Source of the DNA: Tepidiformaceae bacterium
GTDB lineage: Bacteria; Chloroflexota; Dehalococcoidia; Tepidiformales; Tepidiformaceae
Reading direction: 5' to 3'
NCBI GenBank assembly: GCA_958295975.1
Contig: OY282446.1
Coordinates: 1,031,289-1,095,288 of the forward strand
DNA length: 64,000 nucleotides
Position numbers and translations under genes: made by a program. Of this stretch, positions 20,467 through 28,375 are shown one piece after another. Under the pieces are notes generated by a model. It was not told the DNA's origin, ran no database searches, and saw only the letters and a list, made by a program, of their open reading frames with translations. Position 1 is the first letter of the stretch, and the number at the start of each line of letters is the position of its first letter.

Positions 20467-20895
20467 CTACGCGGGCGCATCCTCCGCGATCAGGCCCCGC
20501 CCGACGGCGTCGCCCGCGCGCGCGACCTCGCTGGGCGGGGAGCGGTGGTCGGGGTCGAGCAGCTCGCGGACGGCCTCCGCGCCGAGACCGAGCCGCCCCG
20601 CCAGCGCCGCCTCGGTGAGCCCCTGCGCGCGCATCGCATCGTGGAGCGCCAGCTTGGCGGCGACGACCGGCGGCACGGGAACGAGGCGGCGCTCGCCGGT
20701 GGCCTCGCCCGGGACGGGGATGTCGAGGCCCCTGCGCGCGCGCGCCGCCAGAATCGCCACCAGCGCGTCCTCCGCCAGTTCGAGGGCCTCCGCCTCGGTC
20801 GCGCCGGCGGTGAGCGCGCCGGGCACGTCGGGGAAGGTCACATGGAACCCGCCGCCCGCTTCGGGATGCAGGATGCAGGGGTAGGCGTACCGCAT
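20467..20895 (-). CDS. HicB-like antitoxin with C-terminal HTH (no HicA seen)
   Basis: 142 aa. The N-terminal half is a HicB-type partial RNase-H-like fold: YPCILHPEAGGGFHVTFPDVPGALTAGAT, EAEALELAEDAL. The C-terminal half (about 85-135) is an Xre-like helix-turn-helix (MRAQGLTEAALAGRLGL, VRELLDPDHRSP). Antitoxins of this type normally follow a HicA toxin gene. Upstream on this strand only the last codons of another open frame are found (stop at 20899-20901), with no HicA motif. So it is an orphan or has lost its partner. It directly precedes cysE. Confidence 0.85.
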   Translation of the reverse strand: MRYAYPCILHPEAGGGFHVTFPDVPGALTAGATEAEALELAEDALVAILAARARRGLDIPVPGEATGERRLVPVPPVVAAKLALHDAMRAQGLTEAALAGRLGLGAEAVRELLDPDHRSPPSEVARAGDAVGRGLIAEDAPA

Positions 20896-21066
20896 TCGTC
20901 ACCAGTCCCTTCGGTCGATCCCCAAGTCCCGCAGCGAGTCATCGCGTTCGAGCTTACGGCACACGCGCCGTGCGGGGAACGGCCCCGCCCTTGCCCGCTC
21001 CCACCTACCGCCCAGCCACGGGACGGGTCTGCCGCGACTGGCCCGGAGTACCCTACAATCGGGAGC

Positions 21067-21348
21067 ATGACGGCGAACGCCGGGGCGAGCACGCTCGAAC
21101 TCATCGGCGATCTGCGGGAGGCCGCCAGCGAGGCGCGCGCCTTCGACCGCGCCGTCCGCGACTTCGTCGCGCGCCATCCGAACCTCCACGAGGACTACCC
21201 GGACCAGTGGATCTCCGTCCATCGGGACGCCGTGCTGGCGGCGAGCGGCCTCGACGAACTGCTTGGCGAACTGGACCGCCACGGCATCCCCCGCGCGCGC
21301 GCGCATGTCCGGTTCGTCGAGCGGGAACCGCAGACGCTCATCCTGTAG
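21067..21348 (+). CDS. Small DUF5678-like protein, unknown function
   Basis: 93 aa. A helical N-terminus (LELIGDLREAASEARAFDRAV) is followed by YPDQWISVHRDAVLAASGLDELLGELDRHGIPRARAHVRFVE. That order (strand 'W-x-V-x-x-x-x-V-x-A', helix, strand) resembles DUF5678 proteins. The start is chosen at the ATG 7 bp after a TACAAT -10 box (21054-21059), giving a leaderless mRNA. The 171 bp upstream (20896-21066) holds no gene I can support. Confidence 0.65.
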   Translation: MTANAGASTLELIGDLREAASEARAFDRAVRDFVARHPNLHEDYPDQWISVHRDAVLAASGLDELLGELDRHGIPRARAHVRFVEREPQTLIL

Positions 21349-21356
21349 GGCCGAGC

Positions 21357-21830
21357 CTACCGCGCCGCCACGGAGACGCTGATGGCCACGCCCTCGTCCC
21401 CGCGCCGCGCCGCGTCGGGCAGGCGGTGGATGAACAGCGTCGAGAAGTTCGAGTCGTCGTAGTTGAACCGCTTGATCAGCCGCGGGTCCTGCCCCGGCGG
21501 ACAGAAGAGGCCCGCGGCCAGCCCATCGAGCACGGGCTTGACGAAGTTCTCCACGTCGAGGTCCGACCGATGGCCGTGAGCGCCCGGCCAGAATCGCATG
21601 GCGAGGCTGATGGCGTACCGCTCGCCCGCATCCCACCGCCCACCGCCCCGCGCGTCCCGAACCTCCGAAGCGATACGCCGCTTCCAGGCCAACTGCGCGT
21701 CCTTCCGCTCGGTGATGGAGTTCACGATCGTCCCCGACACGCGCAGTTCCAGCCCGCGCTCCTCGTCCGCGAACGCGACGACCGGAACGCGCCAGCCGTC
21801 CACCGTGCGCTGCTCCAGCGTGAGCGTCAT
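21357..21830 (-). CDS. RusA-like fold protein (putative nuclease)
   Basis: 157 aa. The segment HRSDLDVENFVKPVLDGLA (about 92-110) has the D-x-D-N/E-x3-K-x3-D spacing typical of RusA Holliday junction resolvases. KRFNYDDSNF follows where RusA has its last acidic pair. RusA proteins are about 120 aa and often phage-borne. Catalysis is inferred only from these acidic residues. Convergent with the 93-aa gene and divergent from the DUF6941-like gene. Confidence 0.5.
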   Translation of the reverse strand: MTLTLEQRTVDGWRVPVVAFADEERGLELRVSGTIVNSITERKDAQLAWKRRIASEVRDARGGGRWDAGERYAISLAMRFWPGAHGHRSDLDVENFVKPVLDGLAAGLFCPPGQDPRLIKRFNYDDSNFSTLFIHRLPDAARRGDEGVAISVSVAAR

Positions 21831-21955
21831 GGCGTCCTCCTGCGTGGCGTACCCGCACCAACCCCTCAGAGCATGGTAGGATACTACGGGTTTGGTTGAT
21901 GGCGTCTCTGGCTGGAGTTGCCCAAGCCAACCGCCGAACGAAGGGGGAGTGATCT

Positions 21956-22384
21956 GTGGAAAAGGGACCGGGGCCCCACTTGGCCACCGCCGTTTTGTGC
22001 GAGCGGGTTCTTGAGGAAAAGACTGGCGTTCTGAGCTTGATCAGAATCGTCGACAGGATTATCTGGTCCGCAGGAGAAACTGGACTTTCGTCGCCGACGA
22101 TTAACTTGGTCGCCTGCATCAGCTTCAAATCTGGAGAAGCGCGAGGCGGGCACGATGTCGTTATCCAGCAAGAGGCGCCGTCGGGGATTCGTCAGCCGGA
22201 GACTCGTCTCTCCGTGCTTTTCGAAGGAGAGGACCGTGGCGTTAACGTGGTCATCGGACTCAACCTAGTCGGGCTGGAAGAAGGACTGCACTGGTTTGAT
22301 ATCGGCCTTGACGAGAAGTTTATGACGCGAATTCCACTTCGCGTGGTGCACCAACACGTTGCACTGGGAGAGCCTTCCCCGTGA
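21956..22384 (+). CDS. DUF6941-like hypothetical protein
   Basis: 142 aa, all-beta pattern. HLATAVLCERVLEEKTGVLSLIRIVDRI at the N-terminus resembles the DUF6941 opening (LCD.V...DGKLSLIGIF-type). GLHWFDIGLDEKFMTRIPLRV closes the fold. No catalytic motif. GTG start is supported by a strong GGGGGAG 6 nt upstream. GC is lower than in core genes. The 3' end overlaps the opposing 115-aa gene by 65 bp. Confidence 0.6.
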   Translation: MEKGPGPHLATAVLCERVLEEKTGVLSLIRIVDRIIWSAGETGLSSPTINLVACISFKSGEARGGHDVVIQQEAPSGIRQPETRLSVLFEGEDRGVNVVIGLNLVGLEEGLHWFDIGLDEKFMTRIPLRVVHQHVALGEPSP

Positions 22385-22667
22385 TCGTGACCGAAGAGGC
22401 AAACGACTCAAGGAAGCTGAGGGCACCCATGTGTATCGCGGCCAACGGAACCAGCTGCGCCCGCAGCTCTTCCTCGGTGTGGTACCCTCCCGACGCTTCC
22501 ATCAGCAGGAGCTGGGCATCCCACGCGAGGCCGACGGCATCCAGCTCGCCCTCTTCCTTCCAGACCAACGGGAAGAGCCAGTCCTCAAGTTGGTCCAGGC
22601 TGATCTCGCCGAGGATGTACCGGCCGATCTGGGTCCGCACCGCAATCAAGGGGTAAGATTCGCGCAT
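22320..22667 (-). CDS. Hypothetical protein, accessory
   Basis: 115 aa, acidic and helical: IGRYILGEISLDQLEDWLFPLVWKEEGE, then GGYHTEEELRAQLVPLA. The 'GEISL-x2-L-x-DWL' segment occurs in small accessory proteins of unknown role. A longer open frame exists, but the ATG at 22665-22667 is chosen because the helix pattern starts there. It uses the palindrome CATG (22665-22668), which also provides the start codon of the divergent gene, so the two starts overlap by 2 bp. Confidence 0.6.
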   Translation of the reverse strand: MRESYPLIAVRTQIGRYILGEISLDQLEDWLFPLVWKEEGELDAVGLAWDAQLLLMEASGGYHTEEELRAQLVPLAAIHMGALSFLESFASSVTITGKALPVQRVGAPREVEFAS

Positions 22668-22977
22668 GACCGATGAACCTCCGACCCGCCGCGTTCCGGC
22701 CAGCCACCTGCGCAAGATCTTCAACCGGCTCCATCTCATGGAGGCCGTTGAGGCTGGTGATCTCACTATACAGATGAAACGGGACAGGCACCCCTCCCCG
22801 CCCAAGGCCGACGAGCCGATCTGCACCCGCAGCCAGGCTGTCGCCTACCTTGACGCCGAGGGGCGGACGGTGGCCGTGGTCCACCAGTTCATCCGGCAAG
22901 ACGGCAGCATCGGCGCATCGGGACGCCCCGACCCCAAGTTGCTCCTGCACGAGGGCGAGATTCTGCTGCCGGAGTAA
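22666..22977 (+). CDS. Hypothetical protein, accessory
   Basis: 103 aa. An alpha-rich start (ASHLRKIFNRLHLMEAV) is followed by a beta segment (AVAYLDAEGRTVAVVHQFIR) and GSIGASGRPDPKLLLHEGEIL. I recognise the last block only as a recurrent tail of small uncharacterised proteins. TAAGAT at 22654-22659 is a -10 box 6 bp before the ATG, so leaderless expression is likely. Starts are shared through CATG with the divergent gene. Confidence 0.6.
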   Translation: MTDEPPTRRVPASHLRKIFNRLHLMEAVEAGDLTIQMKRDRHPSPPKADEPICTRSQAVAYLDAEGRTVAVVHQFIRQDGSIGASGRPDPKLLLHEGEILLPE

Positions 22978-23103
22978 CCAGGCGCTTCGACGCCCCAGCC
23001 ATCTACCGCGACGGGCTCACACTCCAAACGACAACGGATGGCCAGCGAGCCACAGGGTACCAATGAGCACGAGCGCCACAGGCACGAGAAATTTCCCCAT
23101 CCC

Positions 23104-24021
23104 TCACTCCACCAGCGGCAGGAGCTCGTCCCCCACGCCCGGGCCCCGCGGGAGGATGGGGGCCGCCTGCTCCTCCGCGTGGTAGGAGCTGCGCACGAGC
23201 GGGCCCGATTCGACGTGCGCGAAGCCCATCGCACGCGCCGCCTCCCCCAGCTGCGCGAACTCGTCGGGGTGGTAGTAGCGCGCCACGGGCAGGTGCTTCG
23301 GCGTGGGGCGCAGGTACTGGCCCAGCGTGAGCACATCCACGCCGTGCGCGCGCAGGTCGGCGAAGACGGCCAGCAGCTCGTCCGGCGTCTCGCCGAGGCC
23401 CGCCATGAGGCCGCTCTTGACGAGCCGCGCGGGGGCCGCCTCCTTCGCCCGCCGCAGCAGCTCCAGCGAGCGTTCGTAGCGCGCCTTCGGGCGCACGCGC
23501 GCGTAGAGGCGGGGCACGGTTTCGGTGTTGTGGTTCAGGATTTCGGGGGCGGCGTCGAGCACCGCGGCCAGCGCGTCATGGTCGCCGAGGAAGTCGGGGA
23601 TGAGCACCTCGACCGTGGTCCCGGGGGAGAGGCGGCGGATCCAGCGCACGGTGTCGGCGAAGAGGGAGGCGCCACCGTCGCGCTCGTCGTCGCGGTTGAC
23701 GCTGGTGACGACGGCGTGACGCAGGCCCATGCGGCGCACGGCGAGGGCCACGCGCTTCGGCTCGCCGCGGTCGAGCGCGCCGGGGCGTCCGGTGGTGACG
23801 GCGCAGAAGCCGCAGGCGCGCGTGCAGACGTCGCCGAGGATCATGAAGGTGGCGGTGCCGCGGCTCCAGCAGTCGCCGATGTTGGGGCAGCGGGCCTCCT
23901 CGCAAACGGTATGCAGGCCCTGCTCGCGCATGAGGCCGCGCAGGCGCTCGTGGCCCTCCCCGGCGGGGAAGCGCACGCGCAGCCAGTCGGGCTTGCGGTC
24001 GGGGGCGGCGGGCGCGGTCAT
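23104..24021 (-). CDS. lipA: Lipoyl synthase
   Basis: Radical SAM enzyme inserting two sulfurs into octanoyl groups. 305 aa. The auxiliary [4Fe-4S] cluster Cys are C40, C45, C51; the radical SAM cluster Cys are C66, C70, C73 (CTRACGFC). The C-terminal RSSYHAEE carries the Ser ligand of the auxiliary cluster. The ATG is chosen because TACGCT (complement of 24028-24033) ends 6 bp upstream and the family N-terminus fits. No lipB adjacent. Regions 22978-23103 and 24022-24072 hold no gene. Confidence 0.96.
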   Translation of the reverse strand: MTAPAAPDRKPDWLRVRFPAGEGHERLRGLMREQGLHTVCEEARCPNIGDCWSRGTATFMILGDVCTRACGFCAVTTGRPGALDRGEPKRVALAVRRMGLRHAVVTSVNRDDERDGGASLFADTVRWIRRLSPGTTVEVLIPDFLGDHDALAAVLDAAPEILNHNTETVPRLYARVRPKARYERSLELLRRAKEAAPARLVKSGLMAGLGETPDELLAVFADLRAHGVDVLTLGQYLRPTPKHLPVARYYHPDEFAQLGEAARAMGFAHVESGPLVRSSYHAEEQAAPILPRGPGVGDELLPLVE

Positions 24022-24072
24022 GCCCCCAGCGTAGCGGGTTCGCGCGCGGGGGCGTAGCGTGCGCGGCCCAGG

Positions 24073-25491
24073 ATGACGCCCGCCGCCAGTCTCGACCGGC
24101 TCTTCTCGCCGCGCGCCGTGGCCGTGGTGGGGGCCTCGGCGAACGTCGATTCGGCGGGGCACGACTACGTGCGCGCCCTGCGCGAGTTCGGCTTCACGGG
24201 CGCGGTGCATCCCGTTAACCCGAGGGCGGACGAGATCGCGGGCTACCGCGCCAGCCCCGATCTGCGGGCCATCGGCGCGCCCGTGGACCTCGTCATCTGC
24301 TGCATCCCGGCGGAGGGGGCGCCCGCCGTGGTGGACGCCTGCGGGGCCATCGGCGCGCCCTTCCTGCACCTGTTCACGGGGCGGCTGAGCGAGACGGGGG
24401 AGGCGGCGGCGGCGGCGCTGGAGGACGAAATCGCGCGGCGCGCGCGGGCCAGCGGCGTGCGCCTGCTCGGCCCCAACGGGCTCGGCGTCTACCACCCCGC
24501 CGCGCGCATCGCCTTCCGCCCCGACCTGCCGCGCGCGGCGGGCGGCCTGGCCCTGCTCAGCCAGAGCGGCAACAACGCCGTGGAGGCGGTGCTGCGCGGG
24601 GCGGCGCGCGGCCTGCGCTTCGGCAAGGTGGCCAGCTACGGCAACGGCCTCGACCTCACGCCCGCGGAGCTGCTCGCCCACCTCGCGGACGACCCCGCCA
24701 CGGAGGCGATCGGGGCCTACGTGGAGGGCGTGGCGGACGGGCGCGCCTTCTTCGAGAGCCTGCGGCGGGCCGCCACGCGCAAACCCGTCATCGTGTACAA
24801 GGCGGGGCGCTCGGCGGCGGGGGCGCGGGCGGCGGCCTCCCACACCGCCGCGCTCGCGGGCGAGGCCGCCGTCTGGTCGGGAATGCTGCGGCAGGCGGGC
24901 GCCATCGAGGCGCGCACGCAGGAGCAATTGCTGGACCTGCTCACGGCCGCCTCCCTGCTGGCGCGGCCCCGCGGACGGCGCGCCGCCGTGGCGGGCGGAG
25001 GCGGGGGCCGCGGCGTGCAGTCCGCCGACGCCTGCGCGGAGGCGGGGCTGGCGCTGCCGCCGCTGCCCGCGTCCGTGCGCGCCCGCGTGGCCGAACGCGC
25101 CCCCGCGCTGGCCGACTGGGTGGGCAACCCCGTGGACCAGTCGATCCTCGCGGGCAGCGGCCTCTCCGCCAACGGCCTGCTCGCGGACATGGCCGCGTCG
25201 GGGGCGTACGACCTGGCCATCGCCAACGTGGGCGAGGAGTGGTTCCTCGGACGCCCGCGGGCGGAGGAGCGCCTGCGCCGCGCCTGCGCGCGCCTGCGCG
25301 AGGCCGCCAACGCCGCGCCCGTGCCCGTGGCCGTCGTGCTGGGCGCGACGGAGGCGCCCGAGGCCTGGCAGCGCGCCCTCATCGACTCCGTGCGCGCCGA
25401 ATTCGTCGAGGCCGGGCTGGCCGTCTTCCCCACGGTCGAGCGCGCGGCCTTCGCGCTGGGGGCGCTGGCCCCGCGGGAGCGCGCGCCGTGA
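24073..25491 (+). CDS. ADP-forming acyl-CoA synthetase alpha-like protein (CoA-binding)
   Basis: 472 aa. N-terminal CoA-binding Rossmann domain ([14 protein letters not shown] near 11-24; [12 protein letters not shown] near 133), then two succinyl-CoA ligase-like domains. [22 protein letters not shown] near 256 corresponds to the SHTGALAG block with the phospho-His position. Here the usual Gly is Ala. No ATP-grasp beta subunit is fused or adjacent, so activity would need a separate beta subunit, or the protein has another CoA-related role. The clpS start overlaps its stop (GTGA). Confidence 0.82.
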   Translation: MTPAASLDRLFSPRAVAVVGASANVDSAGHDYVRALREFGFTGAVHPVNPRADEIAGYRASPDLRAIGAPVDLVICCIPAEGAPAVVDACGAIGAPFLHLFTGRLSETGEAAAAALEDEIARRARASGVRLLGPNGLGVYHPAARIAFRPDLPRAAGGLALLSQSGNNAVEAVLRGAARGLRFGKVASYGNGLDLTPAELLAHLADDPATEAIGAYVEGVADGRAFFESLRRAATRKPVIVYKAGRSAAGARAAASHTAALAGEAAVWSGMLRQAGAIEARTQEQLLDLLTAASLLARPRGRRAAVAGGGGGRGVQSADACAEAGLALPPLPASVRARVAERAPALADWVGNPVDQSILAGSGLSANGLLADMAASGAYDLAIANVGEEWFLGRPRAEERLRRACARLREAANAAPVPVAVVLGATEAPEAWQRALIDSVRAEFVEAGLAVFPTVERAAFALGALAPRERAP

Positions 25492-25781
25492 GCGAGGCGC
25501 CCGCTTCCCCGCGCACGGACCTCGACGAGGAGGCGCTGCTGGCGCTGGTGCCACCCTGGCGCGTGGTGCTCCACAACGACGACCGCAACACCATGGAGCA
25601 CGTGGTCGAGTCGCTCGTGCGCTGCGTGCCCTCGCTCACGGTGGAGGCGGCGGCGGCGATCATGCTGGAGGCGCACACGGAGGGCCGCGCGACCGTCGTC
25701 GAGTGCCCGAAAGAGACCGCCGAGCACTACCGCGACGCGCTCGAATCGCGCGGCCTCACGGCCACCATCGAGCGCGCCTGA
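25488..25781 (+). CDS. clpS: ATP-dependent Clp protease adaptor ClpS
   Basis: 97 aa. Binds N-degron substrates and delivers them to ClpA/ClpC. The core [18 protein letters not shown] (about 26-43) contains the N-degron pocket residues (HNDD, T-M-E-H-V). [25 protein letters not shown] binds the unfoldase. GTG start overlapping the previous stop by 4 bp. The matching Clp unfoldase is encoded at 49353. Confidence 0.95.
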   Translation: MSEAPASPRTDLDEEALLALVPPWRVVLHNDDRNTMEHVVESLVRCVPSLTVEAAAAIMLEAHTEGRATVVECPKETAEHYRDALESRGLTATIERA

Positions 25782-25868
25782 CGGGGCGCTCCGCTGGCGG
25801 CCATCGCGATCCTCGCCGCCGCGTTCCTCGCCAACAGCATCATTGAGGGCGTTATCGGGCGCGGTTAG

Positions 25869-26318
25869 TCAGCCCCTGGGGCCGGGCGTCGGGGGCGCGT
25901 CGTCGTCGTCCGGCGGCGGCGGCTCGTCGTCCGGCGGGGGCAGCGGGCCGGAGTCGCCGAGGTTGCGAAGGTCGGGCGGGCCCTCCTCGCCGAACTCGCG
26001 GATGATGCGCCGCGCCACCTCGTCCAGCTGCTCCGGGCCCATGCCCATGCGCTCCATCGTCTGGCGCAGCAGCCGCTGCACCTCCATCAGGTCGCCGCGG
26101 ATGAGCGCCTCCGCCAGCTCCAGCTGCGTCTCGATGGCGACGAACTGCTCGCGCCGGTCGCTCTCGCTGTCGTTGGCGAGGATGGTGGCCAGCAGGCGCG
26201 TGAAGAGCGTGCAGGTGCGCGCGATGCGGATGCGGTCGTCGTGGTGCGGCGGGAACTCGCCCGTGACCGCCACCTCGAGGCCGGTGCGCTTGTCCGTGGC
26301 CACGTACTGTTCGGACAC
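25869..26318 (-). CDS. Hypothetical protein with acidic Pro-rich tail
   Basis: 149 aa. Residues 1-110 are helical (LFTRLLATILAND..., LELAEALIRGDLMEVQRLLRQTMERMG). The last 30 are Pro/Asp-rich and disordered (PPPDDEPPPPDDDD). No known domain recognised. GTG start; TATGCT (complement of 26325-26330) ends 6 bp upstream, matching the leaderless pattern. Confidence 0.6.
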   Translation of the reverse strand: MSEQYVATDKRTGLEVAVTGEFPPHHDDRIRIARTCTLFTRLLATILANDSESDRREQFVAIETQLELAEALIRGDLMEVQRLLRQTMERMGMGPEQLDEVARRIIREFGEEGPPDLRNLGDSGPLPPPDDEPPPPDDDDAPPTPGPRG

Positions 26319-26355
26319 GGGACCAGCATAGGGGAAACGCGGGCCGCGCGCGCCC

Positions 26356-26808
26356 TCAGTCGCGTTTGGGCACGGGACGCCAGCCCACGCCCTCCGCCAG
26401 GATGGCCGTCACCAGCTGGTTGAGCGAGGTCTCCTGCGCCGCCGCCTCGCGCGCCAGCCGCTCGTGCAGCCCCGCGGGCACGCGCACGCGGAACCTGCCG
26501 TCGTACTCCGGAAAGTGCTCCTTCGGCGGCGGGATCTCCCAGCCCTCCTCGAGCGCGCCCCCGATCCAGAGCTCCATCGCCTCGCGGATCATGGCCGTCG
26601 CCTCCTCGGGCGTGTCGCCATGACTCATGCAGCCCCTGAACTCCTCGACGTAGGCCATCCACACGGGATCGCCTTCGGAGTCGTCGTAGTACATGCACAC
26701 GGTGTAGGGCCGCCTCAGGTACTCCGCGACCTGCGCCGCGATTTCGGGATCGTCGAGCGGATCGTGCGGCTGCGTCGTCGCGGGCACCGCCTGTTCAGCC
26801 GTCGTCAT
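26356..26808 (-). CDS. hicB: HicB antitoxin, copy 1
   Basis: 150 aa. N-terminal HicB fold: YTVCMYYDDSEGDPVWMAYVEEFRG, DTPEEATAMIREAMELWI. C-terminal ribbon-helix-helix (about 108-140): FRVRVPAGLHERLAREAAAQ, TSLNQLVTAIL, for operator binding. It neutralises the HicA toxin encoded immediately upstream on the same strand (14-bp overlap). It is a close duplicate of 27068-27523. The region before residue 85 has diverged most. Confidence 0.93.
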   Translation of the reverse strand: MTTAEQAVPATTQPHDPLDDPEIAAQVAEYLRRPYTVCMYYDDSEGDPVWMAYVEEFRGCMSHGDTPEEATAMIREAMELWIGGALEEGWEIPPPKEHFPEYDGRFRVRVPAGLHERLAREAAAQETSLNQLVTAILAEGVGWRPVPKRD

Positions 26809-27043
26809 TACGCATCACCTCGTCGATCGCCTTGAGCGCGTCCCGAACGTACACCTGTTTGACCGGCCTGCGGTACGGAACGACCACCGCGTCCTCGCGG
26901 CGCGGATGACGGTAGCGCCAGTGGCTCCCGCGCACGTGGACCAGCGTGAAGCCCGCCGATTCCAGCGCCGTCCGCAACGCCTCCGGCGAAACGTCCGTCT
27001 GCGAGCGGCGGAGCCGTTCGATGCGCCGCTCCCGTCTCACCAC
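26795..27043 (-). CDS. hicA: HicA toxin, copy 1
   Basis: mRNA interferase with a double-stranded RNA-binding-like fold, 82 aa. The catalytic His lies in VRGSHWRYRHPR (residues about 39-50), and VVVPYRRPVKQVYVRDALKAID closes the fold. Two adjacent in-frame GTG codons are possible starts. A TATCAT -10 box (complement of 27048-27053) lies 4 or 7 bp upstream, and the second GTG (27038-27040) fits the usual 6-7 bp spacing better. Forms a toxin-antitoxin operon with hicB copy 1. Confidence 0.92.
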   Translation of the reverse strand: MVRRERRIERLRRSQTDVSPEALRTALESAGFTLVHVRGSHWRYRHPRREDAVVVPYRRPVKQVYVRDALKAIDEVMRNDDG

Positions 27044-27067
27044 CGCGATGATACCGCGGGCGGCGGG

Positions 27068-27523
27068 TCAGTCGCGGTCGCCCGCCGGACGCCAGCCCAC
27101 GCCCTCCGCCAGGATGGCCGTCACCAGCTGGTTGAGCGAGGTCTCCTGCGCCTCCGCCTCGCGCGCCAGCCGCTCGTGCAGCCCCGCGGGCACACGCACG
27201 CGGAACCTGCCGTCGTACTCCGGAAAGTGCTCCTTCGGCGGCGGGATCGGGTCGCCGTGCTCGACGGCGCTCCCGATCCAGAGCTCCATCGCCTCGCGGA
27301 TCATGGCCGTCGCCTCTTCGGGCGTGTCCCCCTGACTGACGCAGCCACGCAGCTCCTCCACCCACACCACCCAGGCGGGCGGTCCGCCGGGCGAGTCATC
27401 GCGCACCATCGTGATGGTGTAGGGCTTCTCCAGGTATTCCGCGACCTTCGCCGCGATTTCGGGATCGTCGAGCGGATCGTGCGGCTGCGCCGTTGCGGGC
27501 GCCGCCTGTTCAACCGTGGTCAT
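27068..27523 (-). CDS. hicB: HicB antitoxin, copy 2
   Basis: 151 aa, the paralogue of 26356-26808. The RHH half is almost identical (FRVRVPAGLHERLAREAEAQ, TSLNQLVTAILAEGVGWRP). The N-terminal half differs (YTITMVRDDSPGGPPAWVVWVEELRG), as expected if each antitoxin recognises its own toxin. It overlaps the hicA copy 2 stop by 14 bp, as in copy 1. Only 24 bp separate its stop from the copy 1 hicA start. Confidence 0.93.
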   Translation of the reverse strand: MTTVEQAAPATAQPHDPLDDPEIAAKVAEYLEKPYTITMVRDDSPGGPPAWVVWVEELRGCVSQGDTPEEATAMIREAMELWIGSAVEHGDPIPPPKEHFPEYDGRFRVRVPAGLHERLAREAEAQETSLNQLVTAILAEGVGWRPAGDRD

Positions 27524-27758
27524 GGCGCATCACCTCGTCGATCGCCTTCAGCGCATTCCGAACGTACACCGGCTTGACCGGCCTGCGGTAGGGAACGACA
27601 ACCTTCTCGACCAGAGCGGGATGCCAGTACTGCCAATGACTCCCCGTGGTGCGCTCCAGCTCGAAGCCGAACCACTCCAGCGCCGTCCGCAGCGCCTCCG
27701 GCGAGACGTCCGTCTGCGAGCGGCGGAGCCGTTCGATGCGCCGCTCCCGTCTCACCAC
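27510..27758 (-). CDS. hicA: HicA toxin, copy 2
   Basis: 82 aa. The first 27 residues are identical to copy 1 (VRRERRIERLRRSQTDVSPE). The active-site region differs (LERTTGSHWQYWHPALVEK), with the catalytic His in GSHW. Start GTG inferred by alignment with copy 1; the same TATCAT box is at the complement of 27763-27768. The gene continues open far upstream, but that is GC-rich frame shadow. Confidence 0.9.
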   Translation of the reverse strand: MVRRERRIERLRRSQTDVSPEALRTALEWFGFELERTTGSHWQYWHPALVEKVVVPYRRPVKPVYVRNALKAIDEVMRHDHG

Positions 27759-27855
27759 CGCGATGATACCGCAGCGCGCCCCACGAGCGCCCCGCGGAGG
27801 CGGCGTTGACGGCTGCTGCTGAAGCCTTGCATCAGGCGAACGAGCAGGCGCGCGC

Positions 27856-28257
27856 TCACCGGCGGCGGCCCCGGGCCAGGCGCGGCGGGCCCGCCGCCTC
27901 CGCCGCGCGCAGACAGAGGGCGAGGCTGGCCACATGGTCGTCGTGGCCGCGCTCGTTGCCCCAGACGAGGCGTCCGCCGGACGCGAGGGAGGCCCCGCAG
28001 GCGGCCAGCTCGGCGCGGCGGCGGGCGGCTTCGGCGCTGGCGTCCGCGCGCGGCAGGAGCAGGCGTCCCGTGCGCGCCGCCGCCAGCAGGGCGTGGCCGA
28101 GGGCGCTCTTGGAGGCCGCCGTAAAGACCACCTCGTCGAGCCTCTCGCCCAGCGCCGGGCGCAGCTGCGCGGCGAGGGGCGCGCCCATGCCCGTGGCGTC
28201 GGCGCAGAGGCGGGCGAAGCGCCAGCGTTCGTCGAGCGCGCGCACCTCCGCCAGCAT
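27856..28257 (-). pseudogene. Fragment of phage-type terminase large subunit (nuclease domain)
   Basis: 133 codons matching the C-terminal RNase-H-like nuclease of TerL proteins. ARLCADATGMGAPLAAQL (the D-A-T-G-x-G block) comes first, then FTAASKSALGHALLAAARTGRLLLPRAD, and GNERGHDDHVASLALC with the final HDD acidic residues. The N-terminal ATPase and the first catalytic Asp strand are missing. Homology-like sequence continues a few codons upstream of the ATG (RYAD), then ends near the hairpin at 28307. Probably a remnant of an integrated phage or gene transfer element. Confidence 0.6.
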
Positions 28258-28306
28258 GTCGGCGTAGCGTGCGCCCCTGACGCGCCCCCGCCGCCCGCGC
28301 GCACCG

Positions 28307-28332
28307 GAGGACGCCCCGCGGGGGGCGTCCTC
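28307..28332. terminator. Strong hairpin downstream of lysC
   Basis: Perfect 11-bp stem: GAGGACGCCCC (28307-28317), 4-nt loop, GGGGCGTCCTC (28322-28332). It lies 44 bp beyond the lysC stop in the direction of lysC transcription. No T-run follows on that strand, so it is either a factor-assisted terminator or a 3' stabiliser. Confidence 0.55.
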
Positions 28333-28375
28333 TTCGCGTTCAGCCGAGGCCGCGAGCTCCGGCGCGCGCGCCGCC

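Larger units (their letters stand above)
26371..27768. repeat. Tandem duplication of a hicA-hicB cassette
   Basis: Two consecutive units of about 700 bp (about 26371-27053 and about 27079-27768) share long identical blocks. These include the stretch around 26379/27087 and the promoter plus toxin start around 27001-27057/27716-27772 (offset about 708-715 bp). Differences concentrate in the antitoxin N-terminal half and in the toxin active-site region. Confidence 0.85.

Noticed and set aside
20899-21066. Possible remnant of a toxin gene upstream of the orphan HicB
   Set aside because: Only a short tail (LERDDSLRDLGIDRRDW) could be seen in that frame, with no HicA GSH motif.
25782-25868. Hydrophobic open stretch after clpS (AIAILAAAFLANSIIEG)
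   Set aside because: About 20 codons without a start codon; could be a broken membrane peptide, but unsupported.
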